Assembly: GCF_002160755.1 (NCBI RefSeq)
Contig: NZ_NFLE01000004.1
Location: forward strand, 1-64,000
DNA from: Lachnoclostridium sp. An14
GTDB lineage: Bacteria; Bacillota; Clostridia; Lachnospirales; Lachnospiraceae
Length of the DNA stretch: 64,000 nucleotides
Reading direction: 5' to 3'
Below are positions 1-9,494 of this stretch, piece after piece. The translations under genes and the position numbers were made by a program. Within the stretch, counting starts at the first letter, position 1. Every line of letters begins with the position of its first letter. Below the pieces are notes generated by a model. It was not told the origin of the DNA and did no database searches. It was given only the letters and a program-made list of their open reading frames with translations.

Positions 1-501
1 CACGTATACCGGAATGCGGACGGAACCGAAGAAGTGGTGCCGGATGCCCTGAGTGGAGAGAAGGTATATGATACGTTGATCCAGACAGGAAAGAAAGACC
101 GGGAAGGATACGCATTTGCTAACCAGATCACCTATGAGGCAAACGATCAGGAAGAAATGGTTACGTTTACGGATCAGGATGGCCTGACATTCCGTATGCC
201 AACTGGAAATGTGAAGGTAACGTATTATTACGACATCGAGTCCTATCAGCTGGACGTGGAGCACGTATACCGGAATGCGGATGGAACCGAAGAAGTAGTG
301 CCGGATGCCCTGAGTGGAGAGAAGGCATACAATACGTTGATCCAGACAGAAAAGAGAGATCAGGAAGGATATGCGTTTGCAAATCTGATTACCTATGAAG
401 TGGATGATCAGGAAAAGACGGTGACGTATACCGATCAGGATGCTTTAATGTTCCGTATGCCAACTGGAAATGTGAAGGTTACATATTACTACGATACGGA
501 T
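1..501 (+). repeat. Tandem 261-bp coding repeat (two copies visible)
   Basis: Unit 1 begins at base 1 and unit 2 at 262 (period 261 bp, 87 residues). Both start CACGTATACCGGAATGCGGA and share most codons until the array ends near 501. The near identity of the DNA, not only the protein, points to recent duplication or homogenisation. More copies probably lie upstream of the window. Confidence 0.9.
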
Positions 502-1926
502 GAAAATGGAGACGACGTTCCTGATAAGTACCAAACCACCGTAGTCTTCGCCGCCGTCAACGGAACCGTAGACGGCGCCACCCAGGTAGAAAAAGTGGTC
601 ACCCTGACCGACAGCGACGGCAACTGGTCCGAGACCGGCAGCTACACCTTGACCGAGGAGGACATCCCGAAGGCCGTAGCCGCCACGGGATACGCCCAGA
701 GCACCAAGGAGTGGGATGTAAATCCGGTTGGAGCTGTGATTGATACCGATAAGGATACAAAAGTCACCTTCGTAGTAACCTTCAGCCCGGCAGACCAGAC
801 CTACATCGTGCAGTACATCGACGAGGACACCAACGAGGGCCTGAAAGAACAGGATACCTTCGGCGCGAAATTCGGCGATTACATCAACGGTGCGGATCAC
901 GCGATTGCCTTTGAGGGCTACGCCTTCACCCACGCCACCGAGCTTTGGGTAACCGACGACAATCAGACCAACTACGTATTCGTATACTACAGCAAGGACG
1001 AAAAAGGCGAGGACGGCCCGGATGACATTCCGGACAAATACCAGCTGGTATTCACCTACCAGTCAGCCGATCCCAACACCGGCGAGGTGACGGGAAAGAC
1101 GGTGGAGGTTTACAATTTCATTGACACTCCCATCGAGCCTACCTACCCGGCGGCTAACGTCACCGCGGCTCCTGCCGCCAACTACGCCTTCGACTACTGG
1201 GTAGTGGAAGGCAAAGAGGACGACCCGGATTACACCAGGGATATGACGTTCTTAAAGCAGACAGCGTACGACACGGATACCACATTTGTGGCCTACTTTG
1301 ATACCGACGAGATCGGAAAAGAAGATCCGGAGAAACCGGATGGAGTTCCGGATAAGTATCAGATCAAATTCACCTACGAGACGGAGGATTCCACCCATGG
1401 AACCATTGACGGCGCAAGCGCGGCAGTGGAGGTGGTTGACCGGCCGAGAAACAGCGACGGCAGCTACGACATGGAAAAGGGAGTCAGCCCCAGCGTGAAT
1501 GTGACCGTTGATGCTTTAGGCAGATACCGTTTTGAGAACTGGACCGACGAGGCAGGAAATACCTATTCCACCTCCCAGCTCCAGGCAGCAACCTTTACAG
1601 CAGACGCCACCTTCACCGCTCATTTCCGTTATGTCAGCGGTAATGGAAATGGAAGCGGCGGAGGAAGTTCCAGCGGATCCGGCGGGAACCCATACAATCC
1701 CGACGCACCGGGACCTGGAACGGTGATGATTGATGATGACAATGTACCCTTAGCGCCGCTGCCACAGCAGGAAGGCGAAAGCTTTGTCATCGACGAGGAC
1801 AGCGTGCCCTTAGCGCCGCTGCCGAAAACCGGACAGCAATCCTCAAGGATTCCGGTAACCATGCTTTTGACCGGCATTTTCTTAGCTCTTGCGTCTCTCA
1901 CGAGACGGCGGGAGGAAGAATCCTAA
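1..1926 (+). CDS. LPXTG-anchored repeat surface protein (5' truncated)
   Basis: The reading frame is open from base 1, so the start lies upstream of the window. The visible part begins with two near-identical 87-residue repeats, followed by extracellular modules that each open with a (I/V)PDKYQ motif (near nt 520, 1030 and 1350). A Gly/Ser-rich linker follows (about 1635-1690), then two copies of an acidic I-D-D-x-V-P-L-A-P-L-P segment. The last of these contains the sortase motif LPKTG (1819-1833), ahead of a hydrophobic helix and an RRREEE tail. This is the classic layout of a sortase-A-anchored wall protein of MucBP/InlB-B-repeat type. The ligand cannot be deduced. An intrinsic terminator follows the stop codon directly, so this gene ends its transcript. 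Confidence 0.85.
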   Translation, partial: HVYRNADGTEEVVPDALSGEKVYDTLIQTGKKDREGYAFANQITYEANDQEEMVTFTDQDGLTFRMPTGNVKVTYYYDIESYQLDVEHVYRNADGTEEVVPDALSGEKAYNTLIQTEKRDQEGYAFANLITYEVDDQEKTVTYTDQDALMFRMPTGNVKVTYYYDTDENGDDVPDKYQTTVVFAAVNGTVDGATQVEKVVTLTDSDGNWSETGSYTLTEEDIPKAVAATGYAQSTKEWDVNPVGAVIDTDKDTKVTFVVTFSPADQTYIVQYIDEDTNEGLKEQDTFGAKFGDYINGADHAIAFEGYAFTHATELWVTDDNQTNYVFVYYSKDEKGEDGPDDIPDKYQLVFTYQSADPNTGEVTGKTVEVYNFIDTPIEPTYPAANVTAAPAANYAFDYWVVEGKEDDPDYTRDMTFLKQTAYDTDTTFVAYFDTDEIGKEDPEKPDGVPDKYQIKFTYETEDSTHGTIDGASAAVEVVDRPRNSDGSYDMEKGVSPSVNVTVDALGRYRFENWTDEAGNTYSTSQLQAATFTADATFTAHFRYVSGNGNGSGGGSSSGSGGNPYNPDAPGPGTVMIDDDNVPLAPLPQQEGESFVIDEDSVPLAPLPKTGQQSSRIPVTMLLTGIFLALASLTRRREEES

Positions 1927-1945
1927 TTGCCGTGTCTGAGGAAAT

Positions 1946-1976
1946 GGGGCCGTTGCGAAAGCAGCGGCTCCTTTTT
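1946..1976 (+). terminator. Intrinsic terminator of the surface-protein gene
   Basis: An 11-bp stem (1946-1956 with 1961-1971, two G-U pairs) closes a GAAA tetraloop and is followed by five T. It lies 20 bp after the stop codon. Confidence 0.85.
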
Positions 1977-2084
1977 CTTATGTAGTAGGAAACTTTTTTA
2001 TCCGTTCCCATCCCCCGTCATGCGTCCCCCATCCGCCTCATAAAAATACGGTAAAGGCAAAACCCAACGAAAGGAGACACACCA

Positions 2085-3785
2085 TTGAACAGCCAAAAAC
2101 TGGAAAATATGCTGAATCTGGCTCTGGATGCGGGGACTGGGGAGCGGGAGCGTTCCCCGTCGCTGAGCACCGGGTATCTGCCGGAGGAAAGGCGCTGGGA
2201 GCTGATTGTGAAACATTTTGGAGACATCCGCAGGCTGGAGAGCGAGGAAATCTCCGTGGAGCCTCTGCTGGGGGGCTACGCCATTGTCACGGCGCCGGAG
2301 CGGCTGATTTCCTACATCGCCGGACAGCCGGAGGTGGAGTACGTGGAAAAGCCCAACCGGCTGTTTTTCTCCGTCAGCCAGGGGCGGGCGGCCTCCTGCG
2401 TCACGGCTCTGCAGCCGGGAGGCGGCCGGGGGCTTACCGGCCGGGGAGTGGCGGTGGCGGTGATTGATTCCGGGATCGACTTCACCCACCCGGACTTCTG
2501 CAACGAGGACGGGAGCAGCCGCATTCTGGAGCTGTGGGACCAGAGCCTGGGGCAGGTGTTTACAAAGGAGGAGCTGGACGCGGCCCTGGCGTCGGAGACA
2601 GAGCGGAGGCGGATCGTCCCTTCCGTGGATGTGAGCGGCCACGGCACCGCGGTGGCAGGGATCGCGGCGGGAAACGGGCGGGCCTCCGGAGGGCGTTACC
2701 GGGGTGTGGCCTACGAAAGCTCCATTCTGGCGGTGAAACTGGGGGAACGGGGCGAGGGCTCCTTTCCCTGGACCACAGAGCTGATGCGGGCCCTGGACTT
2801 TGTGGTGCGGCGGGCCCAGAGCTACGGGATGCCCCTGGCGGTAAATTTAAGCTTTGGCAATACCTACGGTTCTCACGACGGCACCAGCCTGGTGGAGACG
2901 TATGTCAACACCGTTTCCGGCTACGGCCGGACCTCCATCATCGTGGGCACGGGAAACGAGGGGGTGGGAAACGGCCATGCCTCCGGGACGGCGGCGGACG
3001 GGCGGACGGAGGCGGTGGAGCTGGCGGTGGGAGTCTACGAGACCGGGTTCGGCCTTCAGTTCTGGAAGTCCTATGTGGACGGGATGACCGTGGGGCTTAT
3101 GGCCCCCTCCGGGGAGATTGTGGGCTGGGTAAAGGAACAGATGGGAACCCAGAGACTGCGGTACCGGAATACCTCCATTCTCGTCTACCACGGCTTTCCC
3201 AGCCCCTACAGCCAGGCCCAGGAGATCTATTTTGACTTTATTCCCACGGAGGACTACGTGGACAGCGGGATCTGGCAGGTGCTGGTGCGGGGGGAGCGGA
3301 TCGTCACCGGGCGGTACGATCTGTGGCTGCCTCCCGTTTCCACGGTAAATGTGTCCACCCGTTTTCTGGAGCCGGACCCGGAGATCACCCTGACTATTCC
3401 CTCCACCTCCGCCCTGGCCATTTCCGCCGGGGCCTACGACAGCGCCTACCGGGCCTACGCCGATTTTTCCGGCCGAGGCTATACCCGCCTGACCAACCAG
3501 GTGAAACCGGACCTGGCCGCCCCCGGAGTGGACATTACGGCGCCGCGGGCGGGAGGGGGCTACGGGAGTTTTACGGGAACCTCCTTTGCGGCCCCCTTTG
3601 TCACCGGGGCGGCGGCCCTTTTGATGCAGTGGGGGATCGTGCTGGGAAACGATCCTTATCTCTACGGGGAAAAGATGAAAGCCTACCTGCGCCGGGGCGC
3701 CGGCCGTCTGCCGGGAGAACCTCTGTGGCCCAATGAGAAACTGGGCTACGGAACCCTGTGCGTCCGGGACAGTCTGCCGCTGTAG
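2085..3785 (+). CDS. Subtilisin-like S8 serine protease
   Basis: This is a 566-residue protease with the complete S8 triad. Asp128 lies in AVIDSGIDFTHPDF, His186 in SGHGTAVAGIAAGNG and Ser500 in GTSFAAPFVTGAA, and the oxyanion Asn is in the GTGNEG stretch. About 115 residues precede the catalytic core and resemble a propeptide. No signal peptide is visible, so it may be cytoplasmic or spore-associated. The insertion of about 150 residues between the Asn and Ser motifs resembles the Csp germination proteases of clostridia, but that role is inference. Translation starts at TTG, chosen because AAAGGAG sits at the right distance upstream. The gene is monocistronic between a terminator and the dgt promoter. 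Confidence 0.85.
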   Translation: MNSQKLENMLNLALDAGTGERERSPSLSTGYLPEERRWELIVKHFGDIRRLESEEISVEPLLGGYAIVTAPERLISYIAGQPEVEYVEKPNRLFFSVSQGRAASCVTALQPGGGRGLTGRGVAVAVIDSGIDFTHPDFCNEDGSSRILELWDQSLGQVFTKEELDAALASETERRRIVPSVDVSGHGTAVAGIAAGNGRASGGRYRGVAYESSILAVKLGERGEGSFPWTTELMRALDFVVRRAQSYGMPLAVNLSFGNTYGSHDGTSLVETYVNTVSGYGRTSIIVGTGNEGVGNGHASGTAADGRTEAVELAVGVYETGFGLQFWKSYVDGMTVGLMAPSGEIVGWVKEQMGTQRLRYRNTSILVYHGFPSPYSQAQEIYFDFIPTEDYVDSGIWQVLVRGERIVTGRYDLWLPPVSTVNVSTRFLEPDPEITLTIPSTSALAISAGAYDSAYRAYADFSGRGYTRLTNQVKPDLAAPGVDITAPRAGGGYGSFTGTSFAAPFVTGAAALLMQWGIVLGNDPYLYGEKMKAYLRRGAGRLPGEPLWPNEKLGYGTLCVRDSLPL

Positions 3786-3883
3786 CTCAGTCGCCTGACC
3801 TGGCCCGGCGGCCTGCCTTCAAACCACAGAACATCCAGCAATCAGATTCCCCTGGGCAACTTTACCTATCCCACAAAAAAAAG

Positions 3884-3943
3884 CTGTGAAAATCACAAAA
3901 GTGTGATACAATAATCATAACTGTTGTCCAATCGTCATATAAT
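3884..3943 (+). promoter_or_regulatory. Candidate promoter region of the dgt-dnaG-rpoD operon, with palindrome
   Basis: Two -10 candidates precede dgt. One is an extended TGATACAAT (3904-3912) with a weak CTGTGA -35 17 bp upstream. The other is TATAAT at 3938-3943 without a convincing -35. A perfect 13-bp palindrome, TGTGAAAATCACA (3885-3897), covers the first -35 and could be an operator. Which start is used cannot be decided from sequence. Confidence 0.45.
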
Positions 3944-3981
3944 AAAGAGAGGATTTCTGTGAATACGAAGGAGGATATGGA

Positions 3982-4986
3982 TTGAATATCAGGGAAACCG
4001 CGGAGCTTTGGGAAGAACAGGTTTTAAGTCCCTATGCTTCCCTGAGCAAACATACAAAGGGACGGGACAGGAAAGAGACACTCTGTGACATCCGGCCGGA
4101 GTACCAGAGGGACCGGGACCGGATCCTGCACAGCAAGTCCTTCCGCAGGCTGAAACACAAGACCCAGGTCTTTCTGGCCCCGGAGGGGGATCACTACCGG
4201 ACCCGCCTGACCCACACCCTGGAGGTGGCTCAGATCGCCAGGACCGTGGCGCGGGCGCTGCGGCTGAACGAGAACCTGACGGAGGCCATCGCCCTGGGCC
4301 ATGATCTGGGCCACACGCCCTTCGGCCACTCCGGAGAGCGGGTGTTAAACCAGATTTGCCAGGATGGCTTTGCCCACTATAAGCAGAGCGTGCGGGTGGT
4401 GGAGGTGCTGGAAAAAGAGGGCCGGGGGCTGAACCTGACCTGGGAGGTGCGGGACGGCATTTTAAATCACCGCACCAGCGGCCATCCTTCCACTTTAGAG
4501 GGCTGCGTGGTCCGTCTCTCGGACAAGATCGCCTACATCAATCACGACATTGACGACGCCATCCGGGCAAAGCTCCTGACAGAGGAGGAGTTGCCGGGGG
4601 AGTACACAAACGTGCTGGGACACAGCGTGCGGGAGCGGCTGAACACCATGATCCACGACCTGATTTTAAACAGTCTGGAAAAGCCTCAGGTCACCATGTC
4701 GCCGGGGATGGAGGAGGCCATGCAGGGCCTGCGGGCCTGGATGTTCGCCCACGTGTACACCAACCCCGTGGCCAAGGCGGAGGACGGCCGGGTGGCGAAG
4801 CTGATCACCAGCTTGTACGATTACTACTATATACATATCAAGGAGCTGCCGCCGGAATACCAGCGTCTCATGGACCGGGGGCAGAAACGGGAGCGGGTGG
4901 TCTGTGACTACATCGCGGGAATGAGCGATATTTATGCCATTGACACGTTTGAGAGGCTGTTTGTGCCCAAGGCGTGGAAGGTTTAG
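3982..4986 (+). CDS. dgt: dGTP triphosphohydrolase-like HD-domain protein
   Basis: This 334-residue protein belongs to the dGTPase family, which cleaves dNTPs to nucleoside and triphosphate. The HD metal site is visible as His78 in RTRLTHTLEVAQ, then His107-Asp108 in ALGHDLGHTPFGH, with a later Asp in LSDKIAYINHDIDD. The protein has the compact Firmicute length. It starts at TTG with AAGGAGG (3968-3974) 7 nt upstream; the ATG at 3977 is out of frame. The stop is 10 bp before dnaG, whose RBS overlaps it. The dgt-dnaG-rpoD order is common in clostridia and suggests coupling of dNTP control to replication. Confidence 0.88.
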   Translation: MNIRETAELWEEQVLSPYASLSKHTKGRDRKETLCDIRPEYQRDRDRILHSKSFRRLKHKTQVFLAPEGDHYRTRLTHTLEVAQIARTVARALRLNENLTEAIALGHDLGHTPFGHSGERVLNQICQDGFAHYKQSVRVVEVLEKEGRGLNLTWEVRDGILNHRTSGHPSTLEGCVVRLSDKIAYINHDIDDAIRAKLLTEEELPGEYTNVLGHSVRERLNTMIHDLILNSLEKPQVTMSPGMEEAMQGLRAWMFAHVYTNPVAKAEDGRVAKLITSLYDYYYIHIKELPPEYQRLMDRGQKRERVVCDYIAGMSDIYAIDTFERLFVPKAWKV

Positions 4987-4996
4987 GAGGTTTGAA

Positions 4997-6766
4997 ATGT
5001 ACTATCCGGATGAAATCGTGGAGGAGGTACGGTCCCGGAACGACATCGTGGACATTATTTCCGGCTATGTCCGGCTGCAGAAAAAGGGGAGCAACTATTT
5101 CGGGCTCTGCCCCTTTCACAATGAGAAGTCCCCGTCCTTTTCCGTGTCCCCGGGAAAGCAGATGTATTACTGCTTTGGCTGCGGGGCCGGCGGGAACGTG
5201 ATCACCTTCCTGATGGAATATGAAAACTACACCTTCGCGGAGGCCTTAAAGGTGCTGGCGGACCGGTCAGGAGTGACCCTGCCTCAGGAGGACACCTCCC
5301 GGGAGGCGAAGGCCAGGGAGGAGCTGCGGACCATTTTGCTGCGGATCAATAAGCAGGCGGCCAATTATTTTTACTGGCAGCTCCATCAGCCCCAGGGAGA
5401 GATCGGCTACCGGTATTTTAAAAACCGGGCGTTGACGGATGAGACCATGAAACGGTTCGGCCTGGGATTTGCGGGAAAGAGCGGCGGCCTGTACCAGTAT
5501 CTAAAGGGACAGGGCTACGACGACGGCATTTTAAAGGAGACAGGCCTTTTTACCATTGAGGAGCGGGGAGCCAGGGACAAGTTCTGGAACCGGGTCATGT
5601 TTCCCATCATGGACGTGAACAACCGGGTGATCGGGTTCGGCGGCCGGGTGATGGGGGACGGGACGCCCAAGTATTTAAACTCCCCGGAGACGAAGATCTT
5701 TGACAAGAGCCGCAATCTCTACGGCTTAAACTACGCCAGGACCGCCAGGGAGGGGTATCTGCTGGTGTGCGAGGGGTATATGGATGTGATCGCCCTCCAT
5801 CAGGCGGGGTTCACCAACTCGGTGGCGTCCCTGGGGACGGCCCTCACCAGCCAGCACGCCAACCTCTTAAAGCGCTATACGGAAAAGGTGGTGCTCACCT
5901 ACGACAGCGACGGGGCGGGCGTGAAGGCGGCGCTGCGGGCGATCCCCATTTTGAAGGAGGCGGGGATCTCCACCAGGGTGCTCAATATGGAGCCCTACAA
6001 GGATCCGGACGAGTTTATCAAGAATCTGGGGGCGGAGGAGTTCCGCAAACGGATCGAGGGGGCGAGAAACAGCTTTCTCTTTGAGATTGACGTGCTGAAA
6101 CGGAACTACAGTATGCAGGATCCGGAGCAGAAAACGGAGTTTCACAACCAGGTGGCGAAAAAGCTCCTGGAATTCCCGGAGGCCCTGGAGCGGGACAACT
6201 ATATGCAGGCGGTAGCCGCGGAATATTTTATCAATTATGAGGATTTGAGGCGCCTGGTGAACGGCATGGGGAACCGCCTGGGGGCGGTTTCCGGGGGGAT
6301 GAGCAGCCGGGAACGGAATGAGGAGCGCCAGAAACAGAAACGGGAGAAGGAAGACGGGATCCGCAGATCCCAGAGGCTTTTGCTCACGTGGCTCATTGAG
6401 AATGAAAGCTTATTTGACAAAATCGAGGGCGTGATCACGGCGGAGGACTTTATTGAGCCGCTGTATCATCAGGTGGCAGAGCTGGTGTTTGAGGGCCATA
6501 AAAACGGCACCTTAAATCCGGCGGCCATCTTAAACCGCTTTATCGACGACGGGGACCAGTACCGGGAGGCGGCGGCGCTTTTCAACGCCTCCTTAAGCGA
6601 ATCCCTGAACAATGAGGAACAAAAGAAGGCATTTTCAGAGACAGTGGTCAAGGTGAAGAAAAACAGCCTGGACGAGCAGAGCCGCCGCGTGACGGATGTG
6701 GCGCAGCTGCAGAGGCTCATTCAGGAACAGGCGGCTCTCAGGAGCCTGCATATTTCCCTGGACTGA
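4997..6766 (+). CDS. dnaG: DNA primase
   Basis: DnaG makes the RNA primers for replication. This 589-residue protein has the CHC2 zinc finger (Cys38, His41, Cys59, Cys62), the primase core and a Toprim fold ([14 protein letters not shown], then TYDSDGAG). The C-terminal third is the helicase-binding region. The start is the ATG preceded by AGGAGG (4985-4990) and gives the canonical [12 protein letters not shown]-terminus; the longer in-frame opening upstream lies in the end of dgt and lacks family similarity. rpoD follows after 38 bp, giving the conserved macromolecular-synthesis operon. Confidence 0.96.
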   Translation: MYYPDEIVEEVRSRNDIVDIISGYVRLQKKGSNYFGLCPFHNEKSPSFSVSPGKQMYYCFGCGAGGNVITFLMEYENYTFAEALKVLADRSGVTLPQEDTSREAKAREELRTILLRINKQAANYFYWQLHQPQGEIGYRYFKNRALTDETMKRFGLGFAGKSGGLYQYLKGQGYDDGILKETGLFTIEERGARDKFWNRVMFPIMDVNNRVIGFGGRVMGDGTPKYLNSPETKIFDKSRNLYGLNYARTAREGYLLVCEGYMDVIALHQAGFTNSVASLGTALTSQHANLLKRYTEKVVLTYDSDGAGVKAALRAIPILKEAGISTRVLNMEPYKDPDEFIKNLGAEEFRKRIEGARNSFLFEIDVLKRNYSMQDPEQKTEFHNQVAKKLLEFPEALERDNYMQAVAAEYFINYEDLRRLVNGMGNRLGAVSGGMSSRERNEERQKQKREKEDGIRRSQRLLLTWLIENESLFDKIEGVITAEDFIEPLYHQVAELVFEGHKNGTLNPAAILNRFIDDGDQYREAAALFNASLSESLNNEEQKKAFSETVVKVKKNSLDEQSRRVTDVAQLQRLIQEQAALRSLHISLD

Positions 6767-6804
6767 AGGACACACTAAAGGTATGCTGCGGAGGGTGGAA
6801 AGAC

Positions 6805-7953
6805 ATGGTAGAAAAAAACACGGAGCTGGATAAGAAGCAGGGCGAAGACGGACGGGAATTTGCGGCGAAGCTGCAGAAACTTCTGGAGGAGGCCAGGAAA
6901 AAGAAGAACGTGCTGGAAGACCGGGAGATCCTGGATTTTTTCAAGGGCGAGCAGCTGGACGCCGAAAAGATGGACGAGATCTACGATTTCCTGGAGGACA
7001 ATAAGGTCGATGTGCTGAACTTAGAGGACAATGGGGATATGGATCCCGAGCTGTTCCTGGAGGAAGGGATAGAGGACGGGGACATTGATATGGAGCATAT
7101 CGACCTCTCCGTTCCCGAGGGGGTCAACATGGAGGACCCGGTCCGGATGTATTTAAAGGAGATCGGAAAGGTGCCCCTGTTGTCCATGGAGGATGAGATC
7201 GAGCTGGCCAAGCGGATTGAGCTGGGGGACGAGGCGGCCAAGCAGCAGCTGGCGGAGGCCAATCTGCGGCTGGTGGTGAGCATCGCCAAGCGGTATGTGG
7301 GCCGCGGGATGCAGTTTCTGGACCTGATCCAGGAGGGGAATCTGGGCCTGATCAAGGCCGTGGAAAAGTTCGACTACAAGAAGGGCTACAAATTCAGTAC
7401 CTACGCCACCTGGTGGATCCGCCAGGCCATCACCCGGGCCATCGCGGACCAGGCCAGGACCATCCGCATTCCGGTGCACATGGTGGAGACCATCAACCGG
7501 CTGATTCGGGTTTCCAGGCAGCTCCTCCAGGAGCTGGGGCGGGAGCCTACGGCGGAGGAGATTTCCGCCAAGATGGAGCTGCCGGTGGAACGGGTGCGGG
7601 AGATCATGAAGATTTCCCAGGAGCCGGTTTCCCTGGAGACGCCCATCGGCGAGGAGGAGGACAGCCACTTAGGCGACTTTATCCAGGACGACCACGTGGC
7701 GGTGCCGGCGGACGCGGCGGCCTTTACCCTTCTTCATGAGCAGCTCATGGAGGTGCTGGACACCCTGACAGAGCGGGAGCAGAAGGTGTTAAAGCTCCGG
7801 TTCGGCCTGGTGGACGGAAGGCCCAGGACGCTGGAGGAAGTGGGCAAGGAGTTTAACGTCACCAGGGAGCGGATCCGCCAGATCGAGGCCAAGGCCCTGC
7901 GCAAGCTCCGCCATCCCAGCCGCAGCAAGAAATTAAAGGACTATCTGGATTAA
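6805..7953 (+). CDS. rpoD: Primary RNA polymerase sigma factor (SigA/RpoD)
   Basis: This 382-residue housekeeping sigma-70 factor has an acidic region 1.1 (1-105), then region 1.2 ([16 protein letters not shown]). Region 2 (about 153-225) carries the core-binding and -10-reading residues ending in [17 protein letters not shown]. Region 3 follows, and region 4 ends in the helix-turn-helix [20 protein letters not shown] that reads -35 boxes. This sigma would read the TTGACA/TATAAT promoters reported elsewhere in the window. The short gap to trmK and the shared strand suggest co-transcription. Confidence 0.97.
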   Translation: MVEKNTELDKKQGEDGREFAAKLQKLLEEARKKKNVLEDREILDFFKGEQLDAEKMDEIYDFLEDNKVDVLNLEDNGDMDPELFLEEGIEDGDIDMEHIDLSVPEGVNMEDPVRMYLKEIGKVPLLSMEDEIELAKRIELGDEAAKQQLAEANLRLVVSIAKRYVGRGMQFLDLIQEGNLGLIKAVEKFDYKKGYKFSTYATWWIRQAITRAIADQARTIRIPVHMVETINRLIRVSRQLLQELGREPTAEEISAKMELPVERVREIMKISQEPVSLETPIGEEEDSHLGDFIQDDHVAVPADAAAFTLLHEQLMEVLDTLTEREQKVLKLRFGLVDGRPRTLEEVGKEFNVTRERIRQIEAKALRKLRHPSRSKKLKDYLD

Positions 7954-7966
7954 GGTTGGAGAATAT

Positions 7967-8701
7967 ATGAAATTATCATACCGGTTGGAGACAGTTGCTT
8001 CCTTTGTGACCAAAGGAAGCATTGTTGCCGATGTTGGAACGGACCATGGATACATACCCATTTTTCTGGTGGAGGAGGGGATCGCCCCCTCAGCCATTGC
8101 CATGGATTTGCGAAAAGGGCCCCTGGAGCGTGCCAGGGAGCACGTGAGAGAGCGGGGCCTGGAAGGAAAAATCGAGACCAGGCTGGGAGACGGCCTGGAA
8201 AATCTGGCGCCAGGCGAGGCGGACACGGTGGTGATCGCCGGCATGGGCGGGGAGCTGATCTGCCGCATTCTGGAGGGAGGCAGGCGCCTCTGGGACCAGG
8301 TGGGAGAATGGGTGCTCTCCCCCCAGTCGGAGCTTTCCGCCGTGCGCCTGTTTCTGTGGGAAAACGGGTTTTCCCTGGAGGACGAGGCCATGGTGCTGGA
8401 GGATGGAAAATACTACACCGTGATGCGCTGCGGGAGAAAAGGGCAGCAGACAGAGGAGAGGCCCAGCCCCGCACAGTTAAAATACGGCCCCGTGCTTTTG
8501 AAACGGAAGGATCCCGTTTTACGGGAATTTCTGGCAGAGGAGAGGCAAAAGCTGGAGGCGATTGCGGACACTCTGAGAGAGTCGGGGACAGAGAAGGCGG
8601 CAGCCCGTTTCCGGGAGGTGGAGGCGGAGTTAGCCCTGGCAAAGGAGGCATATGATGAAGTGCAGGGAAGTGATACAGGTTCTGGAGGAGCTGGCGCCTA
8701 A
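7967..8701 (+). CDS. trmK: tRNA (adenine22-N1)-methyltransferase
   Basis: TrmK methylates N1 of A22 in the tRNA D-loop using S-adenosylmethionine. The 244-residue protein has the Rossmann SAM motif VADVGTDHGY at 20-29 and the catalytic-site-like VVIAGMGGELI stretch near 85-95. It sits directly behind rpoD and overlaps the next gene by about 47 bp, the same sigA-trmK(yqfN)-yqfO arrangement as in Bacillus. Confidence 0.9.
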   Translation: MKLSYRLETVASFVTKGSIVADVGTDHGYIPIFLVEEGIAPSAIAMDLRKGPLERAREHVRERGLEGKIETRLGDGLENLAPGEADTVVIAGMGGELICRILEGGRRLWDQVGEWVLSPQSELSAVRLFLWENGFSLEDEAMVLEDGKYYTVMRCGRKGQQTEERPSPAQLKYGPVLLKRKDPVLREFLAEERQKLEAIADTLRESGTEKAAARFREVEAELALAKEAYDEVQGSDTGSGGAGA

Positions 8702-9461
8702 GGCCTACGCCTGTGAGTGGGACAATCCGGGGCTTTTAGCCGGCCGGGGGGACAAGGAAGTGAAGACCATCCTTATCGCCGTGGACGCCACCGACCAGGT
8801 GGTGAATCTGGCGGCGGAACGGGGAGCCGATCTGCTCCTCACCCACCATCCCCTGATTTTCCGGGCGATCAAGCAGATCAACGACGGGGATTTTATCGGC
8901 AGGCGGCTGCTGACCCTTATGGGAAAGGACATTTCCTATTACGCCATGCACACCAATTTTGACATTGCCCCCGGCTGTATGGCGGATCTGGCGGCAAAGC
9001 GGCTGGGGCTTTCGGAAAAACGGCCCCTGGAGGTCACCGGCGTGAGTTTCCAGGACGGGATGACGCCGGTGGGCATCGGCGCGGTGGGGCGGCTAAAGGA
9101 GGCCATGACGGCGGCCCAGGTGGGGGAGCTGGTAAAGGAGCGGTTCGGACTGCCCTTTGTGACAGGTTACGGCCTCTCGGAGGTCACCGGGAAAACGGAG
9201 GAGATCGCCATTTCCCCCGGCTCCGGCGGCAGCATGATCCAGGCGGCCGTGGCGGCCGGGGTGAAGATTTTGGTCACCGGGGACATCGGCCACCACGAGG
9301 GCATCGACGCGGCCGCCTGCGGCCTGGCGGTGATCGACGCGGGCCACTACGGGCTGGAGCATCTGTTTATGGAGTTTATGGCCGGGTATCTGCGGGAACG
9401 GCTGGGGGAGGAAATCCAGGTGGAGACGGCCCCGGTGGAGTTCCCGGAGGCGGTGATTTAG
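8655..9461 (+). CDS. Nif3-like dinuclear metal-centre protein (YqfO type)
   Basis: This is a NIF3/DUF34 family protein of about 268 residues that forms toroidal hexamers with a two-metal site. Metal-ligand motifs are LLLTHHPLIF, AMHTNFD and, near the C-terminus, GDIGHHEG and DAGHYGLE. The biochemical role of the family is unsettled; GTP cyclohydrolase-like or metabolite-repair functions have been proposed. Two adjacent ATGs (8652, 8655) are possible; the second is better spaced from AAAGGAGG (8641-8648). The coding overlap with trmK implies translational coupling. Confidence 0.85.
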   Translation: MKCREVIQVLEELAPKAYACEWDNPGLLAGRGDKEVKTILIAVDATDQVVNLAAERGADLLLTHHPLIFRAIKQINDGDFIGRRLLTLMGKDISYYAMHTNFDIAPGCMADLAAKRLGLSEKRPLEVTGVSFQDGMTPVGIGAVGRLKEAMTAAQVGELVKERFGLPFVTGYGLSEVTGKTEEIAISPGSGGSMIQAAVAAGVKILVTGDIGHHEGIDAAACGLAVIDAGHYGLEHLFMEFMAGYLRERLGEEIQVETAPVEFPEAVI

Positions 9462-9494
9462 GCGCTGATGGAAAGGCAGACAGGAGGGACAGGC

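Noticed and set aside
445-933. Long open frame on the minus strand opposite the surface protein
   Set aside because: It is antisense to a clear LPXTG gene, has no RBS and no recognisable motif; GC-rich third positions create such frames throughout the window.
3924-3943. TTGTCC and TATAAT as a promoter pair before dgt
   Set aside because: The two boxes are only 8 bp apart, too close for sigma-A.
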